Program-made: the position numbers and the translations under genes | The notes under the pieces: generated by a model | Database searches by the model: none | The model's input: only the letters and a program-made list of their open reading frames with translations | What the model was told of the DNA's origin: nothing | NCBI GenBank assembly: GCA_036745875.1 | Contig: DAIOFH010000105.1 | Span: 1-13,861, forward strand | Reading direction: 5' to 3' | Source: DAIOFH01 sp036745875 | GTDB taxonomy: Bacteria > Planctomycetota > SZUA-567 | DNA length: 13,861 nt | In this document: positions 1 to 7,612 of the stretch, in pieces | Layout of the letters: every line of letters begins with the position of its first letter | Numbering within the stretch: position 1 is the first letter of the stretch

Positions 1-74
1 AATAAATACTATGTTACGCAACTCGATGCGTGTCTTTGAAACACTCTATTTGAATTCTACTTTTATTTCTAACG

Positions 75-105
75 TATTTGACTTTATTTGTCAAATATTT
101 TTTTT
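75..105 (+). terminator. AT-rich hairpin followed by a T run (possible terminator)
   Basis: TATTTGAC (75-82) and GTCAAATA (90-97) form a perfect 8-bp inverted repeat around a 7-nt loop, directly followed by a run of eight T (98-105). That is the layout of a plus-strand intrinsic terminator for a gene left of the window, although the stem has only two G-C pairs and would be weak. It could instead be a regulator binding site, because the TTGAC/GTCAA half-sites recur at 333-366. Confidence 0.35.
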
Positions 106-203
106 ATTTTCTATAATTTGTTATTTCTCTTTATAATTTGTTCGGAAATACCAATATTTAGGAATAAAACAGCGTGTTTTACAAGGGAGAGAATCTTGCC
201 CTA

Positions 204-223
204 TCTAAAATGAAAATTTTAGA
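204..223. repeat. Perfect 8-bp hairpin with GAAA loop
   Basis: TCTAAAAT (204-211), GAAA loop (212-215), ATTTTAGA (216-223). The arms are perfect complements and, read on the plus strand, the loop is a GNRA-type tetraloop. No T run follows on either strand, so it is not an obvious terminator. It may be an RNA hairpin or an operator; the function is unknown. Confidence 0.4.
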
Positions 224-664
224 AAATATTGATATAACGTTCATAAGAGTATTTTATTAAGGCATTGTTTACAGCGGAGTCCATAGTAGTATTCCAAGGT
301 TTGGTGTGACAGTTGGTAGTAATTTCATCCTCTTGACGTTTGGGAGGGGAGCGATAGCGTCGTCAAACAATTTTCTCTTTGTTTTTGAAAATTCTCCTTT
401 CCTTTTTTAAATTTTGCGATATATATATAAAAGGTAATCGCTGGAATTCATAAAATTCGTGTCGGGCACATGTATGCCTTTTTTAACTAATTGTGATATA
501 TACAGATAACGATGTAATGTAGAAATTGCTGTGGAGCGAGGATGTTTTTGAATATCTCTTTGAGATTTGAATTCTCTGGGTGTTATCAAAAATATTGAGA
601 ATGGTCTTTTGCTCTCTCGGACCCGGTGCGCTCCCCAAATGTTTTGCCATGAAAGAACCGGATT

Positions 665-1432
665 ATGCTGCCAGAACAACGCCGCCGCAAAATTTTGGAA
701 TTGCTTCAGGAAGAAGGTTCGGCCAAAGTTGCGTATCTCAAAGACTTGTTCTCCGTCACCGAACCCACCATCCGCCAGGACCTGGACAAACTGGAAGAAG
801 AGGGGTTTGTTGTTCGTAGTCATGGTGGCGCATTTCTTAAGACCATCCCCAACCAGGTGAAGAACCTCGATCTTCAGCACCGCCAGAATATGGATAAAAA
901 GGTTAGGATAGGCAAGAAGGCGGCAGAATTCATCAACGACGGCGATTCCATAATCCTTGATGCGGGAACCACCACCACCGAAGTGGCAAACCAGCTCGAA
1001 CATGTGCAAAACCTCAACATCGTAACTTCCGCCCTGAATATAGCACTTATCATAGGTGCGCGCTTCAATGCGCAAGTCATGATGACCGGCGGTGAATTCA
1101 AAGCTCCCACACTCTCCGTCACCGGTGAATCGGCGGCCAAATTCTTCGACAACACCATCTTCGCCTCAAAGCTGTTCCTCGCGGCAACCGGGATTTCCGA
1201 GGAAGGCAGGATCACCTACCCGGGACTTTCGGACATCCCCTTGAAAAAAGCCATGATCGCGGCGGCGAAGGACGTTTACCTGGTCGCGGATTCCACCAAG
1301 ATGGGCAAGATTGCCTTCGCCCACCTGGGCGATATCGATCTTGTGCGCCATATCATCACCGATTCTGACGTACCGCAACAATATGTCGACCTTTTCAAGT
1401 CGCGCGGGGTTGAAGTGATCATCGCCGACTGA
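665..1432 (+). CDS. DeoR/GlpR family transcriptional regulator
   Basis: This is a 255-residue protein, the normal length for DeoR/GlpR sugar-metabolism repressors. Residues about 6-57 form the N-terminal winged helix-turn-helix (RRRKILELL, then TEPTIRQDLDKLEEEG and the VRSHGGA wing). Residues about 78-235 form the DeoRC effector domain, with the phosphosugar-binding DGDSIILDAGTTT motif at 92-104 and the family-typical DSTKMGK stretch near the C-terminus. The family usually represses sugar catabolic genes until a phosphorylated intermediate binds. The start at 665 is the first ATG after an in-frame TGA at 650; its ribosome binding site is weak. No sugar gene lies beside it on the same strand, so its target is unknown. 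It could act on a gene left of the window or elsewhere. Its 3' end overlaps the convergent DUF3795 gene by 14 bp. Confidence 0.92.
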   Translation: MLPEQRRRKILELLQEEGSAKVAYLKDLFSVTEPTIRQDLDKLEEEGFVVRSHGGAFLKTIPNQVKNLDLQHRQNMDKKVRIGKKAAEFINDGDSIILDAGTTTTEVANQLEHVQNLNIVTSALNIALIIGARFNAQVMMTGGEFKAPTLSVTGESAAKFFDNTIFASKLFLAATGISEEGRITYPGLSDIPLKKAMIAAAKDVYLVADSTKMGKIAFAHLGDIDLVRHIITDSDVPQQYVDLFKSRGVEVIIAD

Positions 1433-1715
1433 GATTCTTCAGGCGCTCGACCCGTTTCCCTATCTCCTTCGTGTGTTCCTCCTCCGGGATGGACGGATCG
1501 CGCAGAGTGTAGAATAACGAACACGGCAGGTCGGGACACTCGCCGCAGTCGGCGAACTCCATGGTCATGACCGGGCATTCATACAGGGGGCAGACAGGCA
1601 TGTCCGCCTCCTTTGCCCAATAGACTTCTCCACGCACCTCCCTGCAACCAGGACACTTTTTTCCAAACTCCTGGCAAGCCCCGCAGTGCATCCCGCACGT
1701 TCCGATGGTGTTCAT
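1419..1715 (-). CDS. Cys-rich DUF3795 family protein
   Basis: This small 98-residue cytoplasmic protein has ten cysteines within its first 65 residues (C7, C11, C14, C21, C24, C42, C47, C57, C60, C65), mostly in CxxC or CxxxC spacing. This matches the DUF3795 family, which opens with a CGxxCxxC-type motif and is thought to bind zinc or another metal. Its biochemical role is not established. The start is well supported: AAAAGGAG lies 5 nt upstream of the ATG at 1715. The last residues are basic (ERLKNLSRR). The gene stands alone on the minus strand and overlaps the convergent DeoR-type gene by 14 bp, so neither gene has room for a dedicated terminator. No functional link to its neighbours can be inferred. 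Confidence 0.85.
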   Translation of the reverse strand: MNTIGTCGMHCGACQEFGKKCPGCREVRGEVYWAKEADMPVCPLYECPVMTMEFADCGECPDLPCSLFYTLRDPSIPEEEHTKEIGKRVERLKNLSRR

Positions 1716-1888
1716 GGCTTCTCCTTTTGCATATGCACATTGGCATTATTCGCTTCTTGGAGATTATTCCTTATAGCCTTGTGATAATTCTGGCGCTTTA
1801 GCTAAACCACCGGCGAAATCACCGTTACGCTTCTTCCAGCTCCTAAGCAATGACGTTCATGGTAATTTTTAAAATGCTATATGAGGTA

Positions 1889-1902
1889 TTTTACCGGTAA
1901 AA
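1889..1902. promoter_or_regulatory. 14-bp perfect palindrome beside the MATE promoter (candidate operator)
   Basis: TTTTACCGGTAAAA is a perfect 14-bp palindrome ending 2 bp before the -35 hexamer TTGACT (1905-1910). A CCGG-centred palindrome touching a -35 box is a typical repressor or activator site. The regulator is not identifiable from this window. Confidence 0.5.
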
Positions 1903-1904
1903 AG

Positions 1905-1931
1905 TTGACTTTGTCGGCTCATGAGTATAAT
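1905..1931 (+). promoter_or_regulatory. Sigma-70-like promoter of the MATE gene
   Basis: A TTGACT -35 (1905-1910) and a perfect TATAAT -10 (1926-1931) are separated by 15 bp, slightly short of the usual 16-18. Transcription would start near 1938, giving a leader of about 38 nt. A second perfect palindrome, GTTAGCTAAC (1946-1955), lies just downstream of the predicted start. Confidence 0.55.
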
Positions 1932-1945
1932 TGCGGAGATTGTTT

Positions 1946-1955
1946 GTTAGCTAAC
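1946..1955. promoter_or_regulatory. 10-bp palindrome in the MATE gene leader
   Basis: GTTAGCTAAC is a perfect 10-bp palindrome at roughly +8 to +17 of the predicted transcript and about 20 bp before the start codon. It could be an operator blocking transcription or chance in a short leader. With the 1889-1902 palindrome it brackets the promoter. Confidence 0.3.
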
Positions 1956-1975
1956 TTGAACGGAAAGCGGTAGGT

Positions 1976-3445
1976 ATGTCAGTAAGAATTCTTTCAAACC
2001 AACAAGATATCATGGGTACCGCGCCGGTGGGGCGGCTGATCGCCAAGTTCGCCATCCCCAGCGTTATCGCCATGTTGGTCATGTCATTGTACAACATCGT
2101 CGACCAGTTGTTTATCGGGCACGGCGTGGGCTATCTCGGCAATGCCGCGACGACCGTGGTCTTTCCCGTGAACATCGCCACGATCGCCGTTTCCATGCTG
2201 GTCGGCGAAGGGGCCGCGACCTATTACAGCATGCGCCTCGGGGAAGGAAACCGTGAGCTGGCCAAGCGCTGCGTTGCCAACGCCCTTGTCATGTTCACCG
2301 TCATCGGCGTACTGATGTGCACTGTATGCTTTATCTTTCTGCCGCAAATGCTGGGCTTTTTCGGCGCGAACGACGTGATCATGCCCTATGCCATCGATTA
2401 TGCAGCCCCCATCGTGTTCGCACTGCCCTTCATGGTCATTGGTCCCGGCCTTGCCGCGCTTATCAGGTCGAACGGTTCGCCCGGTTATTCGATGAAAGTC
2501 ATGATCACCGGCGCGATTGTCAATACCATTCTTGACCCGATATTTATTTTCTCCTTCGGTATGGGAGTGAAGGGGGCGGCGATCGCCACCGCCATCGCGC
2601 AATTTTCGTCGCTGTTGGTCGCGCTGGCCTATTTTTTCAAAAAGAACGGATTTGGCGTCGAATGGGGGCATTTCCGCCTGGTTCGGAAGGTCATGTCCGG
2701 GATCGTCGTCCTCGGGCTGGCAAGCTGTTTCAACCAGTTGGCCATCACGATCGTCATCATCATTTTAAATCGAGCCCTGACATCCTATGGCGCGGCGTCC
2801 GTTTATGGAGCGGAGATCACTCTTGCCGCCCACGGCGTCGTGATGAAAGTCAACCAAATCCTTTTTTCGGTTCTTCTCGGCATATCGATGGGATCGCAGC
2901 CGCTCCTCGGCTATAATTTCGGCGCGAAAAATTACGACCGCATCAAAAAGATCTTTCTCACTGCCGTGACAATCAACCTGGCTGTCGGGTCGCTGGCGTT
3001 TATTGTATTTTTCTTTTTTCCCCAGTATATCATCAACCTGTTCGGCAACGAGAACGAGCTCTATAACGAATTCGCCCGGAAGTGTTTTCAGATATTCCTT
3101 TTCTGCATTATGCTTAACGGTTTTACGGTGCTTTCCGGGACATTTTTCCAATCCATGGGCCGGATGGTCAAGGCGTCGGTGATATCCTTGTCGCGTCAGA
3201 TTCTCCTAATGATACCGGCTGCAAGCATCCTTCCGCTGTTCTGGGGCATTGACGGCGTTCTTTATGCCGGGCCGGTCACCGACGGACTCAGTTTTCTCCT
3301 CGCCTTTATCCTTGTCCACCGCGAATTCCATCACCTCACGTCAAAAGGCCAGGCACGGACAATCGAGTTGTCCATGCCTGTGGAAGAGATTGGGCTGGTG
3401 AATGTGACGGAGTCGGCCCGGATCTCAGCCCGTTTCAACCGTTGA
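1976..3445 (+). CDS. MATE family multidrug/cation efflux transporter (MepA/NorM-like)
   Basis: This 489-residue inner-membrane protein has the twelve hydrophobic segments of MATE exporters, which expel cationic drugs or metabolites in exchange for Na+ or H+. The N-terminal half carries the conserved opening GTAPVGRLIAKFAIPS, then MSLYNIVDQLFIG and ILDPIFIF. The C-terminal half carries GISMGSQPLLGYNFGAKNY, with the QP and GYN residues shared by the family. The wording is closest to the MepA-like branch. A hydrophilic tail of about 40 residues follows the last membrane segment. The start at 1976 has a modest GGAAAG site 8 nt upstream. The gene is monocistronic, behind a good promoter with flanking palindromes, which suggests inducible expression. 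Its stop lies 2 bp from the stop of the convergent DUF1573 gene. The substrate cannot be predicted. Confidence 0.95.
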   Translation: MSVRILSNQQDIMGTAPVGRLIAKFAIPSVIAMLVMSLYNIVDQLFIGHGVGYLGNAATTVVFPVNIATIAVSMLVGEGAATYYSMRLGEGNRELAKRCVANALVMFTVIGVLMCTVCFIFLPQMLGFFGANDVIMPYAIDYAAPIVFALPFMVIGPGLAALIRSNGSPGYSMKVMITGAIVNTILDPIFIFSFGMGVKGAAIATAIAQFSSLLVALAYFFKKNGFGVEWGHFRLVRKVMSGIVVLGLASCFNQLAITIVIIILNRALTSYGAASVYGAEITLAAHGVVMKVNQILFSVLLGISMGSQPLLGYNFGAKNYDRIKKIFLTAVTINLAVGSLAFIVFFFFPQYIINLFGNENELYNEFARKCFQIFLFCIMLNGFTVLSGTFFQSMGRMVKASVISLSRQILLMIPAASILPLFWGIDGVLYAGPVTDGLSFLLAFILVHREFHHLTSKGQARTIELSMPVEEIGLVNVTESARISARFNR

Positions 3446-3447
3446 TG

Positions 3448-3891
3448 CTAATAGGTTGCAAAGTTTGTATAGGTCGGCTGCTGACCGCGAAAGCGGTCGG
3501 ACTGCAAAAAGAAATCATGTCGCAGGGTGGTCCTCACCGGCGAGTTGATCTGGACGTAAAAGGCGTAATTCTGGCCGTTCGGTGGAGTTGGGCGGACGTT
3601 GCGCAAGGTGACGAAAGCGCGTTCACCGCGCGAGAAGGTGGTTTTGGGCGCTTCGAGCTGCACGCAGGAGCAGGAAGTATTGAGCCTGCCGATGGTGAAA
3701 GGTTCGTCATAAGGACGGATTATTTCAAAAACCTGGGGAGCGGATTCGTCGCCGGGGATATAGTTGACATTCACATTTGTGACCGGGACGATTTGAAATC
3801 CAGTATTGTCGCCGCGGTATTGTGCTGCATTTGCGCTAAAGGCGCATGTCATAACCAAAATCGCAATAGTTGCGGAAAATGACCGAAGCAT
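3448..3891 (-). CDS. Small exported DUF1573 domain protein
   Basis: The protein has 147 residues. A start further upstream (3960) is open in frame, but the ATG at 3891 has a strong AAAGGAG 8 nt upstream and begins a clean signal peptide (residues 1-22, MLRSF..., ending FSANA before AQYRG). That makes it a secreted or periplasmic protein. The mature part is one immunoglobulin-like DUF1573 unit, with IGRLNTSCSCVQLEAP at 68-82 matching the family's Cys-x-Cys signature (C74, C76). It then runs on to the usual strand with F/Y-rich ends. DUF1573 proteins are common in Bacteroidetes and PVC bacteria, often as surface or periplasmic adhesin-like modules, but no function is established. The gene is alone on its strand between the MATE gene and the ara operon terminator. 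Confidence 0.8.
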   Translation of the reverse strand: MLRSFSATIAILVMTCAFSANAAQYRGDNTGFQIVPVTNVNVNYIPGDESAPQVFEIIRPYDEPFTIGRLNTSCSCVQLEAPKTTFSRGERAFVTLRNVRPTPPNGQNYAFYVQINSPVRTTLRHDFFLQSDRFRGQQPTYTNFATY

Positions 3892-4122
3892 AGGGGTATC
3901 TCCTTTAAACAGGATCACCCCCCGGCCGGATGCGCGAACCAGGACGGCAGCGGGACGCAATCCTCATAATTTGTAAAGCAACAAGAACTCCTTTCACTGC
4001 CATTGCATGATCCCTGCGCGTTTGCGGACAAGCGAAATCATGAGGCACCTACTCACAGATAAACTGTACTGTCTGTAGAGGAACCATACGCGTAATTTCC
4101 GATAAAACCGGATAAGTGAAAA
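3892..4122. other. Intergenic region upstream of the DUF1573 gene
   Basis: These 231 bases, bounded on the right by the ara operon terminator, must hold the DUF1573 promoter on the minus strand, but I found no convincing -35/-10 pair. Weak ACAGA (4055-4059) and TCTGT (4072-4076) arms are present. A 32-codon minus-strand frame (3905-4003) runs into the DUF1573 ribosome binding site and is not supported as a gene. Confidence 0.4.
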
Positions 4123-4150
4123 CGGGTGGACGGCTTTTGCCGTCCACCCG
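4123..4150 (-). terminator. Intrinsic terminator of the arabinose operon
   Basis: CGGGTGGACGGC (4123-4134) and GCCGTCCACCCG (4139-4150) form a perfect 12-bp GC-rich stem with a 4-nt loop. On the minus strand it is followed by TTTTC. It sits 30 bp past the araD stop codon and closes the six-gene minus-strand unit. The short T run makes it slightly imperfect, but its position and stem are convincing. Confidence 0.85.
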
Positions 4151-4180
4151 CTCTTTCAGGATTCGCATAAAAGTACAGTA

Positions 4181-4879
4181 TCAATTTTGCCCATAGTATG
4201 CGTTCAACCCATGCTTTCGCAAGTAATGTTTCTGAATGATGTATTCCGGAATCGGCGACATGCCGGAATTGATATTCCGGGAATTCATGGCCATCTTGGC
4301 GATATTTTCCAGGATCAAGGCGTTGTTGGCGGCGTCGACCGCGCCTTTCCCCCAGGTGAACGGGCCGTGGTGCGCCAGCACCGCGCCAGGGTATTCCGTC
4401 GGCTCGATGCCTATTTCCTCATACTGTTCGACAATGGCTATGCCGGCGTTTTTTTCGTAATTTGTCTCCACTTCAAGCCGGGACAGGGGACGGATGCAGG
4501 GAATCTCGCCGGGGCAAAAATCGGCATGCGTCGTGCCGTAGCAGGGAATCGGCGCGCAAGCCTGTGCGAACGAGGTCGCATAGGTCGAGTGGGTGTGCAC
4601 GACTCCGCATATCTTCGGCCAGGCCTTGTACAGTTCGAGATGGGTCGGCGTATCGGAACTGGGACGCAGGCTTCCTTCCACAACCTTGCCCTCAAGGTTG
4701 ACGATAGTCAGGTTGTGGGGGCGCATATCGTCGTAGGATAGGCCGGACGGTTTGATCACGACAAGTTCCGCATCCCTATCTATGCCGCTGGCGTTGCCCC
4801 AGGTCAGCACCACGAGTCCGTTTTCGACCAGCATGGAGTTGGCCCTGAAGACCGCTTCTCGCAGTTCTTGCAGTAGCAT
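4181..4879 (-). CDS. araD: L-ribulose-5-phosphate 4-epimerase
   Basis: This 232-residue cytoplasmic class II aldolase/epimerase converts L-ribulose 5-phosphate to D-xylulose 5-phosphate, the last step of the bacterial L-arabinose pathway. Without gaps it keeps the numbering of E. coli AraD (231 residues, from memory). D76 lies in SSDTPTH, zinc ligands H95 and H97 in VHTHS, D120 in TTHAD, H171 in AHHGPF and catalytic Y229 in AYYGQ. The whole C-terminal KHYLRKHG...AYYGQ block is shared. The frame is open further upstream into the permease gene, but the ATG at 4879 has AAAGGA upstream and gives the family length. It is the last gene of the operon, 37 bp after araH and 30 bp before the terminator. 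UlaF/SgbE-type epimerases do the same reaction in other pathways, but the arabinose transporter context favours AraD. Confidence 0.95.
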   Translation of the reverse strand: MLLQELREAVFRANSMLVENGLVVLTWGNASGIDRDAELVVIKPSGLSYDDMRPHNLTIVNLEGKVVEGSLRPSSDTPTHLELYKAWPKICGVVHTHSTYATSFAQACAPIPCYGTTHADFCPGEIPCIRPLSRLEVETNYEKNAGIAIVEQYEEIGIEPTEYPGAVLAHHGPFTWGKGAVDAANNALILENIAKMAMNSRNINSGMSPIPEYIIQKHYLRKHGLNAYYGQN

Positions 4880-4916
4880 GGAAATGTCCTTTTTCTCGGG
4901 CGTTTGGGTTGGGTGT

Positions 4917-5924
4917 CTAGCGCCTCTGTTTGTAGCGGTCGAAGATGACGGCGGCGAGAAGGATACTGCCTCGGACGATGTATTGGTAGAAGGTCTGGAC
5001 ATTCCCGAGATTCATGGAGTTTTGCACAATGCCCATGATGAGGACGCCGGAGAAGACGAACCAGATGGAGGCGATGCCGCCGGCCATGGAGACGCCGCCA
5101 AGCACGCAGGCGGAGATGACGTCGAGTTCGAAGCCCTGTGAAGTCATTGGCTGGCCGGAGGTCATGCGGCTGGCGAGGACGACGCCGGCGAAGCCTGACA
5201 TCACGCCGTGGATCATGAACAATTTCATTTTGTGCCAGGACACCCTGATGCCGGCGAGGTTGGCCGCTTCCTCGTTGCCGCCGATGGCGAGGGAGTTTCT
5301 GCCGAACGCTGTTTTCTCGAGGATGATGCCGAAGAGGATGAAGCAGGCGATCGTGATCCATACGGGGATCGGAATGCTGAGGAAATGGCCGGTGCCGAGG
5401 GTGAAGAAGCTGGCTTCGACAACGCCGATGGATTTGCCTTCGCCGATGAGATAGCCGAAACCGCGGGTGATCTGCATCGTGGCGAGGGTGGTGATGAGGG
5501 CGTTGATCCTCGCGTAGGCAATGACTATGCCGTTGATGCTGCCGACAAAAAGGCCGACTATCAGCGCGGCGAGAATGCCGACGTACACCGCTCCCGATCC
5601 CATGCTGTTCGAGAACCAGTTGGTGACATAGGCGGCGACCATGCCGGTACAGGCGATGACCGCGCCGCAGGACATGTCGAAATTTCCGCTGGCGAGGACG
5701 AGCATCATCGTACAGGCGACCATGCCGGTCATGGACACGGCGAGGGACAGCGCCTTCATGTTGGCTTTGCTGAGGAAGTTGTCTACGACGCCGCTGCAAA
5801 CGATGAACAGGATCACCAGGATAACCACCATGCCGTACTCGCCCCATATCTTCCTGGCCAGCGAATCGTTCAACTTCCCCGGTTTTGCGGCAGCAGCCTG
5901 GCCGCCTGTATTGTCATTACTCAT
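4917..5924 (-). CDS. araH: L-arabinose ABC transporter permease
   Basis: This 335-residue inner-membrane permease has about eight to ten hydrophobic segments and is the channel subunit of the high-affinity arabinose importer. It matches recalled E. coli AraH closely over long blocks: SMTGMVACTMM, ALITTLATMQI, TAFGRNSLAIGGNEEAANLAG, LASRMTSGQPMTS and the C-terminal RGSILLAAVIFDRYKQ. The EEAANLAG region is the cytoplasmic loop that contacts the ATPase in RbsC-type permeases. The ATG at 5924, with GGAAGGA just upstream, is preferred over an in-frame ATG at 5978, which lies inside araG and has no such site. The spacing to araG and to araD is 37 bp on each side, so the three genes are almost certainly co-transcribed. 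The N-terminus carries a hydrophilic Gly/Ala-rich stretch of about 25 residues. Confidence 0.95.
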   Translation of the reverse strand: MSNDNTGGQAAAAKPGKLNDSLARKIWGEYGMVVILVILFIVCSGVVDNFLSKANMKALSLAVSMTGMVACTMMLVLASGNFDMSCGAVIACTGMVAAYVTNWFSNSMGSGAVYVGILAALIVGLFVGSINGIVIAYARINALITTLATMQITRGFGYLIGEGKSIGVVEASFFTLGTGHFLSIPIPVWITIACFILFGIILEKTAFGRNSLAIGGNEEAANLAGIRVSWHKMKLFMIHGVMSGFAGVVLASRMTSGQPMTSQGFELDVISACVLGGVSMAGGIASIWFVFSGVLIMGIVQNSMNLGNVQTFYQYIVRGSILLAAVIFDRYKQRR

Positions 5925-5961
5925 ACCGTTCCTTCCAAATAAATTACGAATACGAATATTG

Positions 5962-7494
5962 TTATTTTTCCGAACCATGGAAATTCAGTTTGGACTCGCG
6001 GGGGAGGGCCATCGACAGGATGCCTTCCGGCGTCGCCTGGTCTCTCGGCACTTCGCCGACGATCTCGCCTTCCGAGAAGACGACGATTCGGTCGGATATT
6101 CCCATGACTTCAGGAAGGTCGGAGGAGACGACAACCACTGCGATCCCTTCCGCCGCCAAACGGTAGATGATGTCGTAGATTTCGGATTTCGCGCCGACGT
6201 CGATGCCGCGGGTTGGTTCGTCGAGGAGAAGCACCTTGATCTTTTCCGCCAGCCAGCGGGCAAGGACCACTTTTTGCTGGTTGCCGCCGGAGAGGTTGCC
6301 GACCAGTTGCCGTTGCGACGGGGTTTTGATCCCCAGCTCCTTGATTTTACCGATCACATTGTCGTACTCCCATTTGGAGTCAAGGAAGCAGAGGTTTTTA
6401 TGGTGCCGGCGCGCGGAGATATTGGCGTTTTCCTGGACTGAAAGCCCGGGAATGATGCCTTCCCTTTTCCGATCTTCGGGGCAGAGCATGATGCCGGCCT
6501 GGATCGCTTCCGCCGGGTGGGTGGTGTTGATCGGCTGGCCGAACAGTTCGACAGCGCCCTGTGTCCTGGGTGCAGCGCCAAAGAGGACGCGCATCAGTTC
6601 GGTGCGTCCCGCCCCGACAAGGCCGAAACAACCGACGATTTCGCCTTTTCGTACTTCGAAGGACATGGGCTTGTTGATGCCGGGGCCCATGACGTCCTTT
6701 ACTTTCAGGGCGACTTCGCCCGCTTGGCGCGGGGTATAGTTGTAGATATTCTGGATTTCGCGGCCGACCATGTCCTTGACGATCATGTCGCGGGTCAGTT
6801 CCTTCATGTCTCGGGTGGTCTTGATATGTCGGCCGTCGCGGAAGACGGTGACGCTGTCGCAGATTTCGAAAATTTCCTCAAGGCGGTGGGATACGTAGAA
6901 AATGACTTTCCCTTGTTCCTTCAGCTTTCTGATAATGCCGAAGAGGACTTCCGTTTCGCGGCTGGAAAGTGAGCTTGTCGGTTCGTCGAAGGCGATGATC
7001 TTGGCGTTCCTTGTGAGCGCCTTGGCGATTTCCACCATCTGCCGCTGGCCTATAGAGAGCCTGCCTACGCGAACGGACGGGCTGACGTCCTCGAGGCCGA
7101 CCTCGACCATCTGTTTTTTCGCTTCTTCCAGCAGCTTGTTGTGGTTGAGGAAAACCTGCCCCGCCGGGAGGTGTCCGAGATAGATGTTTTCGGCGATGCT
7201 GAGTTCTGAAACGAGCTGGAGCTCCTGGTAAATAACCGCGATTCCCGCTTCTATGGCTTCGGTGGTGTTTTCGAACACCACATTTTTGTCTGCGATGCGA
7301 ATATGCCCGGTCGTCGGCGCGTGCGCTCCGGAGAGGATCTTCAAGAGCGTTGATTTGCCGGCGCCGTTTTCCCCCACAAGAGCCCTCACCGACCCCTCGG
7401 CTACGCTGAAGTTGATGTCTGAAAGAGCTTTTACCCCCGGAAATTCCTTGGAGATGTTGACGAATTCCATGTAATCGGAAGAAATCGAACTCAC
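5962..7494 (-). CDS. araG: L-arabinose ABC transporter ATP-binding protein
   Basis: This 510-residue tandem ATPase powers arabinose uptake through AraH. The first domain has Walker A GENGAGKST (41-49), the Q-loop at Q90, signature LSIGQ (146-150) and Walker B IIAFDE (166-171). The second has the degenerate P-loop GLVGAGRTE (291-299) typical of this sugar family, the CPEDRK motif (338-343), signature LSGGNQQ (401-407) and Walker B VLLLDE (421-426). Length and motifs match E. coli AraG (504 residues). The start is a GTG at 7494 with AAGGAAGGA about 8 nt upstream; an ATG eight codons later (7470) is a less likely choice. The GTG start, and a hairpin in the 118-bp gap behind araF, fit lower production of the ATPase than of the binding protein, as is usual in such operons. 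Confidence 0.95.
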   Translation of the reverse strand: MSSISSDYMEFVNISKEFPGVKALSDINFSVAEGSVRALVGENGAGKSTLLKILSGAHAPTTGHIRIADKNVVFENTTEAIEAGIAVIYQELQLVSELSIAENIYLGHLPAGQVFLNHNKLLEEAKKQMVEVGLEDVSPSVRVGRLSIGQRQMVEIAKALTRNAKIIAFDEPTSSLSSRETEVLFGIIRKLKEQGKVIFYVSHRLEEIFEICDSVTVFRDGRHIKTTRDMKELTRDMIVKDMVGREIQNIYNYTPRQAGEVALKVKDVMGPGINKPMSFEVRKGEIVGCFGLVGAGRTELMRVLFGAAPRTQGAVELFGQPINTTHPAEAIQAGIMLCPEDRKREGIIPGLSVQENANISARRHHKNLCFLDSKWEYDNVIGKIKELGIKTPSQRQLVGNLSGGNQQKVVLARWLAEKIKVLLLDEPTRGIDVGAKSEIYDIIYRLAAEGIAVVVVSSDLPEVMGISDRIVVFSEGEIVGEVPRDQATPEGILSMALPRESKLNFHGSEK

Positions 7495-7516
7495 GATTGG
7501 TATCCTTCCTTAAGGT

Positions 7517-7557
7517 TCGCAGGGTAACGGACGGGAGGGCCGCCCGTTATCCTGCGA
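7517..7557 (-). repeat. Large hairpin between araF and araG
   Basis: CGCAGG (7518-7523) and CCTGCG (7551-7556) are the ends of a long stem that continues through TAACGG/CCGTTA, about 13-14 bp with one mismatch (A opposite C in the minus-strand RNA) and a GC-rich loop. No T run follows on the minus strand, so it is not a clear terminator. It lies between the abundant binding protein gene and the araG ribosome binding site. A hairpin there commonly protects upstream mRNA and lowers downstream expression. A smaller ACCC/GGGT hairpin lies nearby at about 7591-7602. Confidence 0.5.
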
Positions 7558-7612
7558 GTGCGATAATCAATATTTTGCTACGTACAAACACCCTGTCGGG
7601 TCAGCGTTACGA

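Larger units (their letters stand above)
1..664. other. AT-rich gene-free region upstream of the DeoR-type gene
   Basis: I see no convincing gene in this stretch. About the first 430 bases are very AT-rich, unlike the rest of the window. The open frames crossing it either mirror the DeoR-type gene on the other strand or lack a ribosome binding site. It holds two perfect 8-bp hairpins (75-97 and 204-223), a looser TTGACG/CGTCAA pair (333-338 and 361-366) and several possible -10 boxes, such as the TATA-rich run near 418-432. It probably carries the end of an upstream transcription unit plus the control region of the DeoR-type gene. Which gene lies to the left cannot be seen. Confidence 0.6.

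Noticed and set aside
333..366. TTGACG/CGTCAA inverted repeat as an operator
   Set aside because: Six-base arms with a 22-bp spacer are easily found by chance; noted only because the TTGAC core recurs at 75-97.
407..1075. Minus-strand 222-codon open frame over the DeoR-type gene and its upstream region
   Set aside because: It mirrors the DeoR-type coding frame on the other strand, has no ribosome binding site and shows no recognisable domain.
3892..3960. N-terminal extension of the DUF1573 protein to an ATG at 3960
   Set aside because: The internal ATG at 3891 has a strong AAAGGAG and starts a proper signal peptide; the extension would bury it behind 23 charged residues.
3905..4003. Minus-strand 32-codon frame ending in the DUF1573 ribosome binding site, a possible leader peptide
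   Set aside because: Its start site is weak, the peptide has no attenuator-like codon run and no alternative hairpins were seen; chance is the simpler explanation.
4804..5847. Minus-strand 347-codon frame across araH and araD
   Set aside because: Its product is a repetitive Arg/His-rich string typical of an out-of-frame reading of GC-rich genes, and both araH and araD are unmistakable in the same DNA.
5208..5942. Plus-strand 244-codon frame opposite araH
   Set aside because: It is an antisense shadow rich in Asp, Glu and Gly, caused by codon bias in araH; no start signal or homology is seen.
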